This document shows positions 24,850 through 32,571 of a DNA stretch of 64,000 nucleotides, in pieces. The notes under the pieces were generated by a model. It saw nothing but the letters and a program-made list of their open reading frames with translations. It did no database searches and was not told the origin of the DNA. Position 1 is the stretch's first letter. Each line of letters begins with the position of its first letter. The translations under genes were made by a program, and so were the position numbers. Source of the stretch: an uncultured Dorea sp. (GTDB taxonomy: Bacteria > Bacillota > Clostridia > Lachnospirales > Lachnospiraceae); contig CAJTVU010000002.1 in assembly GCA_910580235.1 (NCBI GenBank), positions 310,001-374,000 of the forward strand, given 5' to 3'.

Positions 24850-25800
24850 TTATCTCTTCTTCGCCACGACAGACGCCCACTCGCCCTGGCGGTTTACCTC
24901 CAGCACCTCAAGCCCGGCCTCTTTTACAGCTTTTACAACATCCTCTTCCTTACCTTCGATAATACCGCTTGTGATGTATACTGCCCCCGGCTTCATCTGA
25001 TGGATCACCACCGGCGTAAGCGGCACTAATACGTCCGCCAATATGTTGGCCGCCACAATATCATACTTTTCATAGCCGACCTTTCTCTGCACCAGCTTAT
25101 CATCAATAATATTCCCGATCAGGACCTCATAGCGTTCCTTCTCCACACCGTTGGCTTCCATATTCTCATGGCAAGCAGTGATGGCGCATGGATCCAGATC
25201 TGTGCCTACGCAGCGCTCTGCGCCGAATTTCAGCGCCAGCATCCCTAAGATGCCGCTCCCGCAGCCTACATCCAGCACTTCCATCCCCGCCTTTACATAT
25301 TTCCGCAAAGCCCGTATGCACAGCTGCGTCGTCTCGTGCATCCCCGTTCCGAACGCAGTGCCCGGATCTATGTGGATGACCAGCTTTGCGCTGTCCTCTT
25401 CCCTTACTTTCTCCCACGAAGGGATGATCAGTATATCGTCAATATAAAACTGGTGGAAATACTGCTTCCAGTTGTTCAGCCAATCTACGTCCTCTGTCTC
25501 CGATTCCTCGATCGTACACGCGCCCACATCAATATATGCGCGCATCCTCTCCAGCTCCGCTCTGACGTCCGCGAGGATCCTGCCAGCCCCTTCCTTCTCC
25601 AGATAAAACGTAAGGTATGCGCTCCCGTCGTCCTCCGGGATGCCTGGTAAAATATCCACGAACATCTGCTCTTTATCCTTCTCTGTAAGCGGTACTTTAT
25701 CCTCTATCTGTACGCCCTCGATCCCAAGGTCGTCCAGCATGCTGATTACGATATCCTCCGCCTCCGTCGTCGTCTTTAAACGATATTGGTTCCATTTCAT
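24850..25800 (-). CDS. prmA: Ribosomal protein L11 methyltransferase
   Basis: Trimethylates ribosomal protein L11. The 316-residue protein begins MKWNQYRLKTTTEAEDIV (N-terminal substrate-recognition domain) and has the SAM motif MEVLDVGCGSGILGMLALKFG in its C-terminal Rossmann domain, with PGTAFGTGMHETTQL before it and VAANILADVLVPLTP after it, the latter being the PrmA catalytic segment. The ATG lies directly after the GGGGACG repeat cluster; AAAGGA provides the ribosome site. The prmA-rsmE pair is a common order in Firmicutes. Confidence 0.95.
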   Translation of the reverse strand: MKWNQYRLKTTTEAEDIVISMLDDLGIEGVQIEDKVPLTEKDKEQMFVDILPGIPEDDGSAYLTFYLEKEGAGRILADVRAELERMRAYIDVGACTIEESETEDVDWLNNWKQYFHQFYIDDILIIPSWEKVREEDSAKLVIHIDPGTAFGTGMHETTQLCIRALRKYVKAGMEVLDVGCGSGILGMLALKFGAERCVGTDLDPCAITACHENMEANGVEKERYEVLIGNIIDDKLVQRKVGYEKYDIVAANILADVLVPLTPVVIHQMKPGAVYITSGIIEGKEEDVVKAVKEAGLEVLEVNRQGEWASVVAKKR

Positions 25801-25831
25801 GTCGATAATTCCTTTCTCCTCGCCGGCTCTT

Positions 25832-26015
25832 CGGGGACGGGGCTTTTCTTCCGTTTTTGGGGGACGGGGCTTTTCTTCCGCGGGACACGGCTTCTCGCCG
25901 GCTCTTCGCTTTTGGGGACGGGGCTTTTCTTCCGCAGGACACTGTTCACACAGTGTCCCTGCTCAGAAAACCCCCGTCCCCAGGTGTCCCTGCTCAGAAA
26001 ACTCCCGTCCCCAGG
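25832..26015. repeat. Cluster of GGGGACG repeats between prmA and mntP
   Basis: Three copies of a 22-base unit (GGGGACGGGGCTTTTCTTCCG type) start at 25832, 25859 and 25913, and two copies of a CGCCGGCTCTTCG unit lie at 25821 and 25896. On the other side two tandem 31-base copies with one difference (25954-25984, 25985-26015) hold the inverse GAAAAC(C/T)CCCGTCCCC. Between them an 8-bp perfect hairpin GGACACTG/CAGTGTCC lies at 25937-25958. The cluster spans the whole intergenic gap and enters the 3' end of mntP. Confidence 0.9.
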
Positions 26016-26569
26016 TGCTCCAGCAGGATCTTGGCGCCCATGAGGATCAGGATGACACCTCCGGCCAGCTCTGCTTTTGACTGGTATTTTGTCCCGAATA
26101 TATTGCCTATTTTAACACCTGCGACGGAAATTGTAAATGTCACTGTGCCAATAAAGCTGACTGCAGGTATGATGGGCGCTTGGAGGAATGCGAACGTCAC
26201 CCCTACGGCCAGTGCGTCGATGCTTGTCGCTACAGCCAGAGGGAACATTGTCTTTATGTCCAGGGACGCATTTGCATGAATATCGCACGCATCTTTTTCT
26301 GTCAGCGCCTCCTTCACCATATTCCCGCCAATGATGCCAAGAAGGATGAAGGCGATCCAATGATCGATCGATACGATGACCTCCTTAAACTGTACGCCCA
26401 GAAGATACCCGACGGCCGGCATCAGCCCCTGGAACCCTCCGAACCATAAGCCTGCGGCGCAGCCTTTCTTCCATGTAAACTGTTTCATTGCAAGCCCCTT
26501 GCACACGGACACTGCAAAGGCATCCATAGAAAGCCCTACCGCGATGAAAAATAATTCAATCAACCCCAT
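25994..26569 (-). CDS. mntP: Manganese efflux pump MntP
   Basis: A six-helix membrane protein that exports manganese. The 191-residue sequence has the two conserved MntP/DUF204 halves: FFIAVGLSMDAFAVSVCKGL near the start and LAVATSIDALAVGVTFAF in the middle, each with the key aspartate. Six hydrophobic segments are visible. Length is close to normal. The last residues (GTGVF and the stop) are encoded by a copy of the GGGGACG repeat, so the natural end may have been replaced. No yybP-ykoY manganese riboswitch is apparent upstream, as the MoxR-type gene ends only 3 bases away on the 5' side. Confidence 0.92.
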   Translation of the reverse strand: MGLIELFFIAVGLSMDAFAVSVCKGLAMKQFTWKKGCAAGLWFGGFQGLMPAVGYLLGVQFKEVIVSIDHWIAFILLGIIGGNMVKEALTEKDACDIHANASLDIKTMFPLAVATSIDALAVGVTFAFLQAPIIPAVSFIGTVTFTISVAGVKIGNIFGTKYQSKAELAGGVILILMGAKILLEHLGTGVF

Positions 26570-26572
26570 ACT

Positions 26573-28081
26573 TTAACATTCCTTTATCCCTGTATTAAGC
26601 GCCGCCTCTACTTCGTCAAGCTGCCCTAAGACTTCTTCTCTTCTCTCGTCGAAGAGAAGCTTTTTGTTGTACATATAATATTTGCTACAGTCATTCTCTT
26701 TTAGATAACGAACGCTATAATATCCGGTATTAAGCTCCGCCACGAACGCGACCATCTCCTGGCTGTCCCCAAAGGCATCCTCCAGAAAGTCAAAGGCGCA
26801 GGACAATGCCTGTCCAGCCTCCTCGGCGGCCGCCTCCCGTCTCTTTACTTCCTCCTGGAACGCAGCCCGCACCATCTCTTCTGTGCCTTGCTTATCCAGA
26901 TGGTCTTTCGCCGCGCGGAAGCGATATGCTTCCAAAGTATCGTTCACTCTTCGGCAAATATATCCTCCGGCCTTGTCCAGACGCTCTTCCCTCCGAAGCC
27001 TCTCATACTCCTGCGCGGCTCGCTGGACGGCCCCTTTCAGATCCCCGTCTTCTATAAAGCCTTTCAGATAGGTATGGAGCAGCGTTACATAACGGTCCGC
27101 CTCCACATAGCCCCGGAACAGCTCGTTTAATCTCCCAAGCAGCATGCCTACCACGCTAAGCCTCTCATCGAACGGCGCGTAGCAAAGCTTCTCCAGCGTA
27201 TTTTTACTATAATGCCCGCCAAGGATCTGCTCAAGGCCATAATCTTCCTTATATTTCCGGTACAGCTCCACATAATTCGCAAAATCCTTTGCGATCTTCC
27301 AGTGGCGGATATACTGTCGGACGACCTCTCTGTCCACCTTCTTGCCCAGCGCCTCATACACTTTCAGCAGCTCAGACAGATCCTCCCACCCTCTGGCGGT
27401 CGCGAACATCTTCCCGTCCACCGTCGTCTCAATGCGATAGAAATACTCCCTGCGAAGCTCCAGATAAGAAAGGATCGCCGGATGCACCTGCGCTTCATAG
27501 GCATACTCTTTCCACACCTGGTAGTCCTCTTCCACCTGGATCTCCCTGATCCTGTCCAGCGTCACCACGTCGAACTCCCGCACAGAGCGATTGTATTCCG
27601 GCGGGTTCCCCGCCGCCACGATCGTCCATCCTTCAGGCACTTTCTGATTCCCGAACGTCTTGCACTGCAGGAACTGCAGCATTGTGGGAGCCAGCGTCTC
27701 GGACACGCAGTTAATCTCGTCAATAAACAGGATCCCTTCTCTTAGCCCTGTCTGCTCCATCTTCTCATAGACAGAAGCGATGATCTCGCTCATCGTATAT
27801 TCTGTGACAGAGTACTCCTGCCCGCCATAAGACTTCTGTCGGATAAAAGGAAGCCCTACCGCGCTCTGCCTCGTATGATGGGTAATCGTATAGGACACAA
27901 GGGCAATGCCGCATTCTCTTGCGATCTGCTCCATGATCTGTGTCTTCCCGATGCCGGGCGGCCCCATGAGGAGCACCGGCCTCTGGCGGATCTCAGGTAT
28001 TTTATACGCCCCGTACAAGTCTTTCTCAAGGTACGCTTCTATTGTGTCTTTAATCTCCTGCTTCGCCCTCTTAATATTCAT
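26573..28081 (-). CDS. MoxR-type AAA ATPase
   Basis: A 502-residue AAA+ protein. Walker A is GPPGIGKTQ near residue 40, Walker B ILFIDEINC near residue 118, sensor 1 NPP/AAGNPPEYN, and an arginine-finger region follows with DVVTLDRIREIQVEED. The C-terminal 200 residues are helical and charged (RRAAQEYERLRR, KRREAAAEEAGQ) and would extend beyond the ATPase ring. Such ATPases are usually paired with a VWA protein and act as chaperones or activators of metal-dependent or large complexes. Here the VWA-like gene lies directly upstream with an 11-base overlap. The substrate is unknown. Confidence 0.88.
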   Translation of the reverse strand: MNIKRAKQEIKDTIEAYLEKDLYGAYKIPEIRQRPVLLMGPPGIGKTQIMEQIARECGIALVSYTITHHTRQSAVGLPFIRQKSYGGQEYSVTEYTMSEIIASVYEKMEQTGLREGILFIDEINCVSETLAPTMLQFLQCKTFGNQKVPEGWTIVAAGNPPEYNRSVREFDVVTLDRIREIQVEEDYQVWKEYAYEAQVHPAILSYLELRREYFYRIETTVDGKMFATARGWEDLSELLKVYEALGKKVDREVVRQYIRHWKIAKDFANYVELYRKYKEDYGLEQILGGHYSKNTLEKLCYAPFDERLSVVGMLLGRLNELFRGYVEADRYVTLLHTYLKGFIEDGDLKGAVQRAAQEYERLRREERLDKAGGYICRRVNDTLEAYRFRAAKDHLDKQGTEEMVRAAFQEEVKRREAAAEEAGQALSCAFDFLEDAFGDSQEMVAFVAELNTGYYSVRYLKENDCSKYYMYNKKLLFDERREEVLGQLDEVEAALNTGIKEC

Positions 28082-29387
28082 AATCTTCCTCCAAAATCAG
28101 CTTCATAGCCCAGGGAGGCACGTCCACATCCTCGTAATCCTCCTCAAGAAATAGAAATGCAGTCTCATAAGGCGGCATCTTCTGCGGATAGATCCCCTTC
28201 CCGTCCGTAAAGTATAAAAGCCCTTTCAGCCTTGTAATCTCCTGCTTCCTCATCAGTTCTTCTACATAGGCGAAAGCCGGGCGGAAATCTGTGCCCCCCT
28301 CCCCGAAGAGCTCCAGGCTGTCCATGTAAGAGACAAGCTCCTCGGCACAGGTAATCTTTACATCTGTCTGTACTTGATCGTCACACTGGAGAATATGGAT
28401 GTTCACTTTATGGAAGAAGCTGTCGCTCTCTGTCAGAACAGCATACGTCTGCTCCAAAAATTTCTTCACCAGCTCTCCCGAACAGGACATAGACGTGTCG
28501 ATGACAATGACAAACTCCTCTATCTTCTGCACTTCTCTCCATTCTTGCGGCTCTATGAGGGGCATGTTCCCATAAAGCGACAGGCCATAGCTGTAGAACA
28601 CATAATCGAAGCTGTCCTGGTCGACGACCGTCTCTTCCCGCAATACAGAGAATTTCCGAAGGAACTGTGGGTAATCGAACTTCTCCCGGTTCTCCACCTT
28701 CACCTGCGCGATAAAATCTCCCTCTGAAGACGCGCTTTCTTTCGAGAACGTCTCCATATCTGTCTCCATCTGCTCGCTAATCTCCTGCCACTTATTCTCA
28801 ATCTCTTCCTGCTTTTTCTTATCTTCCCCAGAAGGCCAGTAAAGATGGCTGTCTACAACAAATTCTTCTTCAAGCCTTTCGATCTCTCTCTCAGAAAGAG
28901 ACATGGCCAGAAGCTCTCCATATATCTTCTCTGCCGTCAGTACCTTCATTTTTCCAGAAAGCCTCCGGTACATATCTCTCCGAAGCCACGACCGGCTCTT
29001 TAATACACAGGGATAGCGAAGGCCATCTATGACTGACTCCGCCGCGATATCACAGGCAAGGCCGTAAAGCCTCTCGTCCCGCCCTCCCCGGCGCGCCATA
29101 TGCTTAAATATACCATGAAGCACCATGTGCAGATAGGCCCTGTTCACCAAAACCTGATCCTCCCGGAACAGCCCGCCCAGATAGCGCGGCTCATAATAGA
29201 AGCACAGGCCGTCCGTGCCGATAGTCCCAATACCCTCGTCAAGAACGAAGGGACAGGAGCTCAAAGCCACATCCAGGAACCGCATCTTAAGATACAGCTC
29301 ATTTCTCGAAAGCAGAAGTATCTGCTTTCCAATCCTGTGAAGCTGCTCCGGCAGCTCCTGCCGCCCTGACATCTGCTGTTCCAACAT
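28071..29387 (-). CDS. VWA-like domain protein (DUF2201-type), MoxR partner
   Basis: A 438-residue protein. The N-terminal half (residues to about 230) has a DUF2201-like metallopeptidase-type region with LHGIFKHMARRGGRDERLYGLACD and DIAAESVIDG, the C-terminal half a VWA-like domain whose MIDAS-type motif is VIVIDTSMSCSG near residue 300, with GGTDFRPAFAYVEEL and LLYFTDGKGIYPQ downstream. It is paired with the MoxR ATPase, the usual arrangement. The HGIFKH stretch does not have a full HExxH zinc site, so I do not call it a protease. ATG at 29387 behind AAGGAAG. Function unknown. Confidence 0.85.
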   Translation of the reverse strand: MLEQQMSGRQELPEQLHRIGKQILLLSRNELYLKMRFLDVALSSCPFVLDEGIGTIGTDGLCFYYEPRYLGGLFREDQVLVNRAYLHMVLHGIFKHMARRGGRDERLYGLACDIAAESVIDGLRYPCVLKSRSWLRRDMYRRLSGKMKVLTAEKIYGELLAMSLSEREIERLEEEFVVDSHLYWPSGEDKKKQEEIENKWQEISEQMETDMETFSKESASSEGDFIAQVKVENREKFDYPQFLRKFSVLREETVVDQDSFDYVFYSYGLSLYGNMPLIEPQEWREVQKIEEFVIVIDTSMSCSGELVKKFLEQTYAVLTESDSFFHKVNIHILQCDDQVQTDVKITCAEELVSYMDSLELFGEGGTDFRPAFAYVEELMRKQEITRLKGLLYFTDGKGIYPQKMPPYETAFLFLEEDYEDVDVPPWAMKLILEEDYEY

Positions 29388-29419
29388 ATATACTTCCTTT
29401 CTTCTTATAGCAATTTGAC

Positions 29420-29710
29420 ATTGAAAAGAGTTTTTGCAAAATGCGACTGGGAAATTCCGTAAGCTACATTTTCATTTGCGACTGTGAAGAAGCTTAGAGA
29501 TTCTTAATGTTCCAACACTCTCCAGCAATTCGGCGGCACGGACGCCGACGAAAGCCCGTCCTGCGCCATGGACGGCGCATAAAGGGCGGTTGCGTCCGTA
29601 CCCAATATCATCCAGGAACATTTTAGAAGCTCTTAGCTTCGGAACCCGGAGCAAAGAAAAATGTAGCTTACAGAATTTCCTCACGCATATCTGCAAAAAT
29701 CCTTTTCGAT
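29420..29710. repeat. 290-bp imperfect inverted repeat element
   Basis: The left arm (from ATTGAAAAGAGTTTTTGC) and the right arm (reverse complement ATCGAAAAGGATTTTTGC) match along about 100 bases with small gaps, including shared GGAAATTC, GTAAGCTACATTTT, GAAGCT and AATGTTCC blocks. The centre is GC-rich with GGACGCCGACG and GCGCCATGGACGGCGC. It fills the gap between the VWA-like and LRR-like genes. No clear target duplication was seen. It behaves like a MITE-type or structured-RNA element. A 74-codon frame inside it (29472-29696, minus) follows the arms and is probably not a gene. Confidence 0.8.
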
Positions 29711-29719
29711 GCCCCGTCT

Positions 29720-30739
29720 CTATAATGAAAAGTCCTTCTTCCTCGCCGGGAACCTCCGGTACTTTTCATCCATCATAAGCCCGAGGAGCTCTGTCTTCTC
29801 TCTCTGCCTTGCATATTCGATACCAAAATCCAGCGCCGATTCCGTCCAGTAGCCATTTTGTGATAAAAATGCAAGCCATCCTGCGTTTTCTTTATCTATA
29901 AGCAGCTTCGCTGCCGTCTGCATGTGCGTTCTTACATATTGTTCATAAGACGCCCTTGCCGTCTCTGAAAGCCTGTACGGGAAGAAGAGGCGAAGAAGCG
30001 CCAGCTCTGCCACTGTCTCCTCTCCTTCTTCAGCTATAGCTCTGGGGAGCAGCGCATCATATTTCCCATAATCCAATTCTCTGTCATAAAAGCACTGCCT
30101 GTAATACCCTCCGGCGCCATGGTGGCTCGTGTAGAGAAGCCGGGCGGGGGTATTTTCTACCGATTCTTCATAGTGTTCTGGAAAAAGGATCTCCCACTCC
30201 TCCCCTTCCCCGAAGGCAGCGCTCTCTTTATGGAACTTCACATGGACGGCAAACCGTATCTCATCCAATATAGACTTAAGCGCAGAGCGCTCTTTGCCGT
30301 GCAGAAAGACCTGCACTTCCCCGAACTTGCACCCCGTCAGCGCTCCTCCGCCTATGCCCGGAAGCGCGTCATGGAAGGACAGCCTCTGCATGTTATGGCA
30401 GCGATAGAATGCATAATTCCCAATCTCCCGTACATAGCGCGGCAGATACACCTCTGTCACATCGCCTGCGACAAGCCTTCTTCGCTCTCCTGCAAAGCGG
30501 GCGTCTGGGCTCAGCCAGATGTTCTCTTTTCCCTTTTCCTGCCCGACAGCAGGCTCTGAAGCAGAGCTTACAGAAAAAGTATAGGGGGCAATAGACACAA
30601 TCGGTTCCCCCTCTATTTCGTCTGGAAGGAAGATGCGCCCATCTACGCCATAACAGGCCGTGAGCATAACGCCTCCGGCAGTCTTGCGATAATGAAGCTC
30701 CGGGCACAGATCTTCAGCATTCCTATAACCTTTTTCCAT
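29720..30739 (-). CDS. Leucine-rich-repeat-like protein of unknown function
   Basis: A 339-residue soluble protein with no signal peptide or membrane segment. Its N-terminal half has one or two LRR_5/BspA-type repeats (VTEVYLPRYVREIGNYAFYR followed by CHNMQRLSFHDALPGIG); the C-terminal half is helical (AELALLRLFFPYRLSETARASY, AKLLIDKENAGWLAFLSQNGYW). It is located next to a MoxR-VWA pair, although the 290-bp inverted repeat intervenes. The ATG is preceded by GGGGGA. Such a trio suggests a shared function, but this is inference. The identity could also be a degenerate LRR regulator. Confidence 0.65.
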   Translation of the reverse strand: MEKGYRNAEDLCPELHYRKTAGGVMLTACYGVDGRIFLPDEIEGEPIVSIAPYTFSVSSASEPAVGQEKGKENIWLSPDARFAGERRRLVAGDVTEVYLPRYVREIGNYAFYRCHNMQRLSFHDALPGIGGGALTGCKFGEVQVFLHGKERSALKSILDEIRFAVHVKFHKESAAFGEGEEWEILFPEHYEESVENTPARLLYTSHHGAGGYYRQCFYDRELDYGKYDALLPRAIAEEGEETVAELALLRLFFPYRLSETARASYEQYVRTHMQTAAKLLIDKENAGWLAFLSQNGYWTESALDFGIEYARQREKTELLGLMMDEKYRRFPARKKDFSL

Positions 30740-30751
30740 GCGATCCCCCTA

Positions 30752-30792
30752 TAAAAAGCCCGAAAAACTATATGCATAATTTTTCGGGCTTT
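30752..30792 (-). terminator. Terminator of the cohesin-domain gene
   Basis: A stem AAAGCCCGAAAAA/TTTTTCGGGCTTT with an 11-12-base loop and T-rich end on the minus strand, about 40 bases after the stop codon of the gene at 30833. It lies only about 13 bases before the start of the LRR-like gene. Confidence 0.85.
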
Positions 30793-30832
30793 CTTGCATC
30801 TACATTCCTACCCTCAGTTAATAAGGGCATCG

Positions 30833-32485
30833 TTAATCCAAATCAATAAAGTCGATATCAAAAGCATCTTCTCTACGCTTCTTTGGCTTCTTCTCAGAGA
30901 GCCCTTCCAGAAGGCCATCCAGATCGTCTTCTGCGCCCACCCCGCTTACAGGAGCCTTACGGTGTACATTCACAGTGTCATATTTCCCTACCTTCTCCTC
31001 GGAGAAAATGTCCTCGTCAAATCCATCTTCATCAAAGAGATCCTCATCCGGGCTGTCTCCATCGAACTTCTCCTCAAAGTCGTCCTCCTCAAAATCATCG
31101 GCGTCAAAATCATCGAAGCCGCCTACGAAATCATCCTCAGATCCATCATCAAAATCGTCCTCAGACCCATCATCAAAATCATCATCAGATTCATCATCAA
31201 AATCATCCAGATCGATTGGTACAAAATCATCATCCTCGAACCCGGAGCGTATATCCTTCGCCTTCGCTTTTGCTTTAGGCTTCGCCGCCGTCTTCTTCTC
31301 CTTCACCGCCGGCTTTTCTTCTCCCTCTTCTAAATCAATCCCATACTCGTCATACAGATCGTCCAGCTCCAGATTGCGGTTCCGAAGCTTCACCGCGAGG
31401 ATGATGATCACTACGAGGACCGCAATGCTTCCAAGCCCCAGTACCAAAACTATCATCTGTATATTTTTATCAAGAAAGCTTCGGATCTTCCCCGTAAAGG
31501 AGCTGTCCTCTTTCTCCTCCTCTTTCTGCTCCGCCGCCGCGATCTCTATTTTCTGATAAGTCCCTTCTGCCTCGTGGTACTGATAATAACCGGTCTCGCC
31601 GCCGCTATTCATGGCATACATCACATAATAGCCGTCATGCTCCTTATCCTGCCATATCGGGAATTTCTTTTCATTCAGCGTCAGCTCCGCCTCCCTGTAT
31701 GTGTCTGGGAGGCTTACTTTGGATGTGTCGCTTAAGATGATGATGGAGGACGTATCTGAAATACGTACTTCTTCATAAGGCGCAAAGGTGGCATTCTCCT
31801 GATTGTAGAGAAAGAAATCTCCCGTACCCTGTGCATCAAGCAGATATCCGAGATAAACGGCTGCTGCCTCATTCATGACCATCTGGCGCTCCTGTCCATT
31901 GAGCGCGACAGCCGTCCGCGTATAGCCTGATGGGATATCCGCATCTGCAAATCCATCTGTCAGGATGTAAGCTTCGCCGTTTACTTCCACCTGGATATCC
32001 TCTGCCGACGGCGTGACAGCCGCTCCACCGTCCTCTTGTATCTTCGAGGGATCCCCCGGGCCGATCGTCACCGTTGAATCTCCCTCCTCGACAGCCAGCG
32101 CGGCGCCTCCATCCGAAGCTACGGACATGCCTGAGACTGTCACTTTCGTGCTTCCTTCCGCCAGCGCCTGGAACGTCATATAAAATTCAATTTCCGAAGA
32201 GCCTCCGGCGCTGCTGCATGTAAGAGAGCCGTCTCCTCCCGCCGTGACGCCCTCTCCTGAATCAAACCGGAGAGCCGCGCTGTCATAATTCAGATTTATC
32301 TCTACATTGCCAAGATTTCCAACAGAAGAGCGCACTACGCATTTAATCTCTACCATCTCCCCCACTTCCGTACTTGGGTCTGAAAATGCAATGCTCCCGT
32401 CCGCCGCATAGGCAGTCATACGGATGCACGGCACGCAAAAGCACAGAACAAGCAAAACAGCGCCGATCCTTCTCATTATCTTCAT
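30833..32485 (-). CDS. Cohesin-domain membrane protein with acidic cytoplasmic tail
   Basis: A 550-residue protein. Signal peptide at residues 1-28 (cleavage after AYA), cohesin-like beta-sandwich at about 30-140 (STEVGEMVEIKCVV, NLGNVEINLNYDSAALRF, GSTKVTVSG), a beta-rich middle domain with EVNGEAYILTDGF, a transmembrane segment at about 340-366 (QMIVLVLGLGSIAVLVVIII), and a strongly acidic C-terminal tail of about 180 residues with D-rich repeats (DDFDDGSE). The tail should be cytoplasmic. Many Asp/Glu residues and Lys-rich KTAAKPKAKAKAKD suggest disorder. It lies at the end of the polysaccharide locus. No dockerin is in the window. It could be a surface scaffold or envelope sensor; that is inference. 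Confidence 0.85.
   Translation of the reverse strand: MKIMRRIGAVLLVLCFCVPCIRMTAYAADGSIAFSDPSTEVGEMVEIKCVVRSSVGNLGNVEINLNYDSAALRFDSGEGVTAGGDGSLTCSSAGGSSEIEFYMTFQALAEGSTKVTVSGMSVASDGGAALAVEEGDSTVTIGPGDPSKIQEDGGAAVTPSAEDIQVEVNGEAYILTDGFADADIPSGYTRTAVALNGQERQMVMNEAAAVYLGYLLDAQGTGDFFLYNQENATFAPYEEVRISDTSSIIILSDTSKVSLPDTYREAELTLNEKKFPIWQDKEHDGYYVMYAMNSGGETGYYQYHEAEGTYQKIEIAAAEQKEEEKEDSSFTGKIRSFLDKNIQMIVLVLGLGSIAVLVVIIILAVKLRNRNLELDDLYDEYGIDLEEGEEKPAVKEKKTAAKPKAKAKAKDIRSGFEDDDFVPIDLDDFDDESDDDFDDGSEDDFDDGSEDDFVGGFDDFDADDFEEDDFEEKFDGDSPDEDLFDEDGFDEDIFSEEKVGKYDTVNVHRKAPVSGVGAEDDLDGLLEGLSEKKPKKRREDAFDIDFIDLD
31141..31209 (-). repeat. 24-bp tandem repeats encoding acidic DDFDDGSE units
   Basis: Two full copies (31141-31164, 31165-31188) and a partial third copy of a 24-base unit in frame, encoding the acidic 8-residue unit. 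It lies in the cytoplasmic tail of the cohesin-domain protein and could vary in copy number by slippage. Confidence 0.8.
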
Positions 32486-32571
32486 GTCCTTCTCCCTTTC
32501 TCTTACGATCCTCTATATAGTATATCTCGGTCTACCTTAAGCTTATAACACTTTTCACCGATTTCCAGCAT

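Noticed and set aside
26570..26700. yybP-ykoY manganese riboswitch before mntP
   Set aside because: The upstream gene ends 3 bases before the mntP start, and no riboswitch-like structure is visible in the coding DNA there.
29472..29696. 74-codon frame on the minus strand inside the inverted repeat
   Set aside because: Its codons follow the repeat arms and GC-rich centre; it has no ribosome site of quality and no protein-like composition. It is most likely a by-product of the repeat, although a copy-rich repeat would produce many such false proteins.
30975..31556. Serine-rich plus-strand frame (193 codons)
   Set aside because: It is the antisense shadow of the acidic Asp-rich tail of the cohesin-domain gene; Asp codons read as Ser in the opposite strand.
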